Source: an uncultured Ruminococcus sp.
GTDB lineage: Bacteria > Bacillota > Clostridia > Oscillospirales > Ruminococcaceae
NCBI GenBank assembly: GCA_900540005.1
Contig: UQEM01000037.1
Span: 1-18,691, forward strand
DNA length: 18,691 nucleotides
Direction: 5' to 3'
Part shown: positions 14,305-18,691 of the stretch, piece after piece
How positions within the stretch are numbered: position 1 is the first letter of the stretch
Layout: every line of letters begins with the position of its first letter
Translations under genes and position numbers: made by a program
The notes under the pieces: model-generated
Databases searched by the model: none
What the model was told of the DNA's origin: nothing
What the model saw: the letters and a program-made list of their open reading frames with translations, nothing else

Positions 14305-15567
14305 TCACGCTTCCTCCTTTGCAAGCATAAGGTAAATGCTGTCGAGCTTAACGGAATTCGCAGCCTCAATTATGCGAGCCTTGGTGACGTTTTTGTAGTT
14401 GAGAAGCTGCTCCTGCGGAGTGCTTATCTGACCGTCACAGAAGCGCTCGAAATACCAGCCCGAATATGACGAGGGCGTATCGCCTATCTGGCAAAGGGCA
14501 TTTTCAAGGCTTGCGAGTGCGCTTTCAAGCTCCTCATCGGTAATGTTTCCGTTTCTTATCTCGTCAAGCTGACGGAGTATCTCCGCCTTAGCCTTTTCAA
14601 GGTTTGAGTTTTCCGCGCCGATATCTACCATGAGCGCGCCCTTCTGAGGAATATTGCGGCACGCGCAGTAGTAGCAAAGGCTGAGTTTCTCGCGGACATT
14701 CATGAAAAGCTTGGACACGGGAGTTTCACCGAAAATAGTACTCAGCAGCTTCATTGCGAATACGTCATCAGTCTCGCTCTTGAACGTAAGAACCATTTTG
14801 CACTGTCTTACGTCAAACCTGTCCTCAGCGGTCACGACCTCGCTGTTAAGCGGACTCTTTGTGCGGAAAGTCACCTTTTCGGGTGCTCTCTTTATCTTAG
14901 CAAAGCTTTCCTTGAAAAACTCCGCCGCCTTTTCATTTTCCTGCGGAGAAACGAAGTAGATCTCGACCTGTGCTGTTCTGAGGAGTCTCTCGTAAGCCTC
15001 GAACGCCTGTGCGGAAGAAACTGCCGACGCTGATTCCTTTGTGCCGTAGCAGGAATTTTCAGCCGGCTCGCCCTTGAAAGCAGTCTCCGCTGCCCTTGCA
15101 ATGGCAAATCCGCGTTTGTTGTTAAGCTCTGCGTCTATACGGTCGAGGAGATCCTTTTTCGTGATATTGAAAGATTCGCTGTCAAACTCGCCGCCCTCTG
15201 CGTTCGGAGCAAACAAGCAGTCTCTGAAAATATCGAGCATTTCGCCCTCAACGTCCTCCTCGTCTATCGCATAGCGGTTGCATATCCACGATGCTCCGAT
15301 ACCGAGTATCTGAACGTCTCCGCGCTTTCTCGCAAACGAAGAAAGTCCTGCACCATAGAGCGCAGAGAGCTTTTCATTGAGCGCAGCAAGGGTCTTGTAT
15401 GTGCTGTTGGATGACGAAAGCGTTCCCATTCCGAGAGCATTAGCCGCAGCCGTGTCCGCACTCAGGGGGGTGATGAATCTAATGCTTATCGAGCTTGTCT
15501 TGAACTTTTCATCAATAATAGACGAAAAACCGATGTTCTCGGCAAGCTCAGTCCTGTTATATTTCAT
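14305..15567 (-). CDS. ymfF: M16-family peptidase homologue without catalytic motif, YmfF-like
   Basis: A 420-residue protein with the two-lobe M16 organisation but no HxxEH in its N-terminal lobe; the matching region around ALGMGTLSSSN and NEKLSALYGAGLSS keeps only the structural ALYGA part. The C-terminal lobe has MNVREKLSLCYYC, typical of the substrate-binding half of M16 pairs. It is therefore probably the inactive partner that completes the chamber of the YmfH-like peptidase encoded next. It is the first gene of ymfF-ymfH-lgt-folD. GGAG lies 10 bases before the ATG, and the promoter is at 15622-15650. Its stop lies within 3 bases of the ymfH start. Confidence 0.9.
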   Translation of the reverse strand: MKYNRTELAENIGFSSIIDEKFKTSSISIRFITPLSADTAAANALGMGTLSSSNSTYKTLAALNEKLSALYGAGLSSFARKRGDVQILGIGASWICNRYAIDEEDVEGEMLDIFRDCLFAPNAEGGEFDSESFNITKKDLLDRIDAELNNKRGFAIARAAETAFKGEPAENSCYGTKESASAVSSAQAFEAYERLLRTAQVEIYFVSPQENEKAAEFFKESFAKIKRAPEKVTFRTKSPLNSEVVTAEDRFDVRQCKMVLTFKSETDDVFAMKLLSTIFGETPVSKLFMNVREKLSLCYYCACRNIPQKGALMVDIGAENSNLEKAKAEILRQLDEIRNGNITDEELESALASLENALCQIGDTPSSYSGWYFERFCDGQISTPQEQLLNYKNVTKARIIEAANSVKLDSIYLMLAKEEA

Positions 15568-15621
15568 TCAGCCGACACTCCATTCTGTAAAATGTTGTTG
15601 ATGTATAGATATACATTTTAT

Positions 15622-15650
15622 ATTATAACACATCTTTTACGGAATTACCA
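15622..15650 (-). promoter_or_regulatory. Promoter of the ymfF-ymfH-lgt-folD unit
   Basis: Minus strand: TATAAT (15622-15627) preceded by TGT, giving the same TGTTATAAT core as the dockerin-gene promoters. The -35 position 17 bp upstream holds only a weak TGGTAA (15645-15650), so the extended -10 likely does most of the work. The leader is about 47 nt. Confidence 0.65.
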
Positions 15651-15681
15651 TACCCATTTTAAAAAATTTTTCCGCACAGAC

Positions 15682-15717
15682 AAAAAGCTCCCCCAAGCGG
15701 AGATCCGCCGGGGAAGC
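15682..15717 (-). terminator. Terminator of gdhA
   Basis: Minus strand: GCTTCCCC (15710-15717) pairs with GGGGGAGC (15687-15694) with one G-U. It encloses a second stem, GCGG/CCGC (15697-15708), and a five-T run follows (15682-15686). It lies about 38 bases past the gdhA stop and isolates gdhA from ymfF. Confidence 0.85.
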
Positions 15718-15754
15718 CTTATATTTTATATTATCAGAAACAGATCAGTCAGGA

Positions 15755-17161
<1,407 letters not shown>

Positions 17162-17170
17162 TCACAATAA

Positions 17171-17199
17171 ATTATAGCACCGCCAAATTCATTTTTCAA
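17171..17199 (-). promoter_or_regulatory. Promoter of gdhA
   Basis: Minus strand: TTGAAA (17194-17199), a 17-bp spacer, TATAAT (17171-17176), with TG one base upstream of the -10. The predicted start near 17164 gives a leader of about 42 nt. Confidence 0.85.
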
Positions 17200-17220
17200 G
17201 TAAATGTCAGCCATAAATCA

Positions 17221-17262
17221 GAAAAAAGAACACTTTCAGCACAATGCACAATACAGAGTGCT
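17221..17262 (-). terminator. Weak possible terminator after folC
   Basis: AGCAC (17238-17242) and GTGCT (17258-17262) could form a 5-bp stem with a long loop. On the minus strand a T-rich run follows only about ten bases later (17221-17227). The hairpin is weak, so folC transcripts may read through toward gdhA. Confidence 0.3.
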
Positions 17263-17274
17263 TTTTCAGGCTGC

Positions 17275-18552
17275 TTAATCAGCACAATTACTTGAAGATC
17301 CAACCATATTCAGGTACTCGCTTGCAAGGTACAGTGAGCCGCATACAACAACTATTCCGCCGCTTCCGGCTGCGGCAGCCTTTGCCGACCTGATTGCCTC
17401 GTCAAGCGAACCGCTCGTATGCGCATTGGTGTAGAATCCGGCTATGTCCTCTATTTCCTGAGCCGGAACGGCATTCGGCGCAAAGCCGTCAACCGCAAAA
17501 AGCTCGTCCGAGGCGCGCGCGATCGTCTTTACGCACTCAACATAGTCCTTTGAGCCGAGCATTCCCATGACCGTGCATATCCTGTGCCTGCGTGTGGAAA
17601 GATACATCATCGCAAGTGCAAGCATGGACGTTCCCGACGGATTGTGTCCCCCGTCAACGATAACAGGCGGTTCGCCGTCAATGAACTGCACCCTTGCCTT
17701 GACCTGAGTATTTTCTACCATGCGGATAATATTTCCATCACTTATGGCGAATCCCTTGCCGCGGAGACAAATGCAGGCGGTTATCGCAGCCTGCGCGTTA
17801 TATAGCTGGTGTATCCCGGGCATTGCAGGAGTGAGTTTCACTCCACGATAGAGAAACGGCGCAAAAAGTCCGCCGTCTGCGGCAGGAGGACACGGTTCAA
17901 GCGGAACGAACTCCGCTCCTCTCTCGGCAACAGTATCTTCGACCAAACGCTTGACACTGTCTGCGTTGTCCTGTGAGATAACGACAGCCGAGCCGCCCTT
18001 GATTATACCTGCCTTGTGGACGGCTATCTTCTCGACCGTATCGCCGAGCAGCGCCGTGTGGTCGAGCGATATCGACGTTATGACCGACAACAGCGGCGCG
18101 GGGATTATATTCGTACAGTCAAGAAGTCCGCCTATGCCTGTTTCGAGCACCACCACGTCACACTTCTCCTGCTCAAACCACAAAAACGCTATCGCCATGG
18201 TTATCTCGAACTGAGAATACGGACGGTCGCTGACGTTCGCCCTGACCTGCTCCGCGATCCTGCAAAGAGCGTCCTCGCTTATCTCCTGTCCGTTTATGCG
18301 TATCCTGTCGGTGTAGTGCAAAATGAACGGCGAAGTAAACTGTCCCGTTTTATATCCCGAGAATATCAGCGCGTCAGAGATGTATTCGAGCACCGAACCC
18401 TTGCCGTTCGTTCCTGCGATATGCACGAATTTCAGCCGCTTTTCGGGATTTCCGACCCGTCCCATAAGCTCCTGTGCGCGCGACAGATCGGTAACTCTGC
18501 CGCCCGACTTGCTGTATGAGTTTATAAAAGCCATTGTTTCATCTATATTCAT
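17275..18552 (-). CDS. folC: Folylpolyglutamate synthase / dihydrofolate synthase
   Basis: A 425-residue Mur-ligase-type enzyme that adds glutamate to folates (and possibly to dihydropteroate) using ATP. It has the P-loop GTNGKGS (47-53), the TSPFILHYTDRIRING segment, the ETGIGGLLDCTN loop, ISLDHTALLGDTVEKIAVHKAGIIK, and DGGHNP of the C-terminal domain. The ETGIGGLLDCTN loop differs from the more common EVGLGGRLDATN, with Leu at the usual Arg position; this is a divergence but probably not a loss. GGAG lies 7 bases before the ATG. In many Firmicutes folC follows valS; what precedes it here is off the window. It supplies the folates used by FolD, although the two genes are not in one operon. 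Confidence 0.96.
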   Translation of the reverse strand: MNIDETMAFINSYSKSGGRVTDLSRAQELMGRVGNPEKRLKFVHIAGTNGKGSVLEYISDALIFSGYKTGQFTSPFILHYTDRIRINGQEISEDALCRIAEQVRANVSDRPYSQFEITMAIAFLWFEQEKCDVVVLETGIGGLLDCTNIIPAPLLSVITSISLDHTALLGDTVEKIAVHKAGIIKGGSAVVISQDNADSVKRLVEDTVAERGAEFVPLEPCPPAADGGLFAPFLYRGVKLTPAMPGIHQLYNAQAAITACICLRGKGFAISDGNIIRMVENTQVKARVQFIDGEPPVIVDGGHNPSGTSMLALAMMYLSTRRHRICTVMGMLGSKDYVECVKTIARASDELFAVDGFAPNAVPAQEIEDIAGFYTNAHTSGSLDEAIRSAKAAAAGSGGIVVVCGSLYLASEYLNMVGSSSNCAD

Positions 18553-18691
18553 GTTTCAACTCCAAAACCATGGTACTTATCGGAGCGTGTTCACATAAAA
18601 TGCCCGTGCAGAACTTCTGCGCAAACAGGGTAAGAATTTTTAAGGCAATACCGCACAGAGCTTGTGCTGAAGATGCGCTGTCAGATTTTTC
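18539..18691 (-). other. Open frame entering from the right edge, or edge of an intergenic repeat
   Basis: On the minus strand one frame is open from the window edge for 50 codons, ending in TMVLELKHEYR and a TGA at 18539-18541 inside the folC start region. It could be the end of an upstream gene overlapping folC, but I do not recognise it. The same stretch holds palindromes GCAGAA/TTCTGC (18608-18620) and GCACA/TGTGC (18653-18667) near a GGCAATACCGCAC run, which looks more like a non-coding repeat or mobile-element end. The choice cannot be made from this window. Confidence 0.25.

Overview
The window looks like chromosomal DNA of a fibre-degrading Ruminococcus or a close relative (Firmicutes, Oscillospiraceae). 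The evidence is two secreted proteins with C-terminal type I-like dockerins at the left end (one a GH5 cellulase-type enzyme), Gram-positive style AGGAGG ribosome binding sites, sigma-A promoters with extended -10 boxes, a Firmicutes-type 138-residue ribosomal protein S12, and Bacillus-like YmfF/YmfH peptidase genes. The genus call is inferred from protein character; no database was searched.

Layout. At 1-136, a near-consensus minus-strand promoter points off the left edge. At 147-3075, two plus-strand single-gene units, each with its own promoter and terminator, encode a CAP-domain protein with a dockerin and a GH5 glycoside hydrolase with a Thr-rich linker and a closely related dockerin. 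Both should be exported and attached to a cellulosome through cohesin-dockerin binding. After a cluster of three hairpins (3081-3160, a likely dispersed intergenic repeat), every other gene in the window lies on the minus strand.

Reading the minus strand from right to left: folC (folate polyglutamylation) at the right edge; gdhA (ammonia assimilation) with its own strong promoter and terminator; a tightly packed ymfF-ymfH-lgt-folD unit (M16 peptidase pair, prolipoprotein diacylglyceryl transferase, C1-folate enzyme); a small membrane-protein gene and a short, divergent Lgt-family gene; the classical str cluster rpsL-rpsG-fusA-tuf, with a perfect-consensus promoter before rpsL, a second promoter before tuf and a terminator after tuf; and a two-gene BcrA-type ABC exporter.

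Most of the window is housekeeping. The less ordinary parts are the CAP-dockerin protein; the 229-bp hairpin-rich gap between rpsL and rpsG, a candidate S7-type autoregulatory region; an inverted repeat that places the rpsL -35 box in its loop; the Lgt-like paralogue beside an unrecognised membrane protein; the acidic tail on the true Lgt; and possible repeat sequences at 3081-3160 and at the right edge. I found no CRISPR array, tRNA, rRNA, transposase or phage gene, and no convincing new multi-gene system. No gap between genes exceeds 300 bases.
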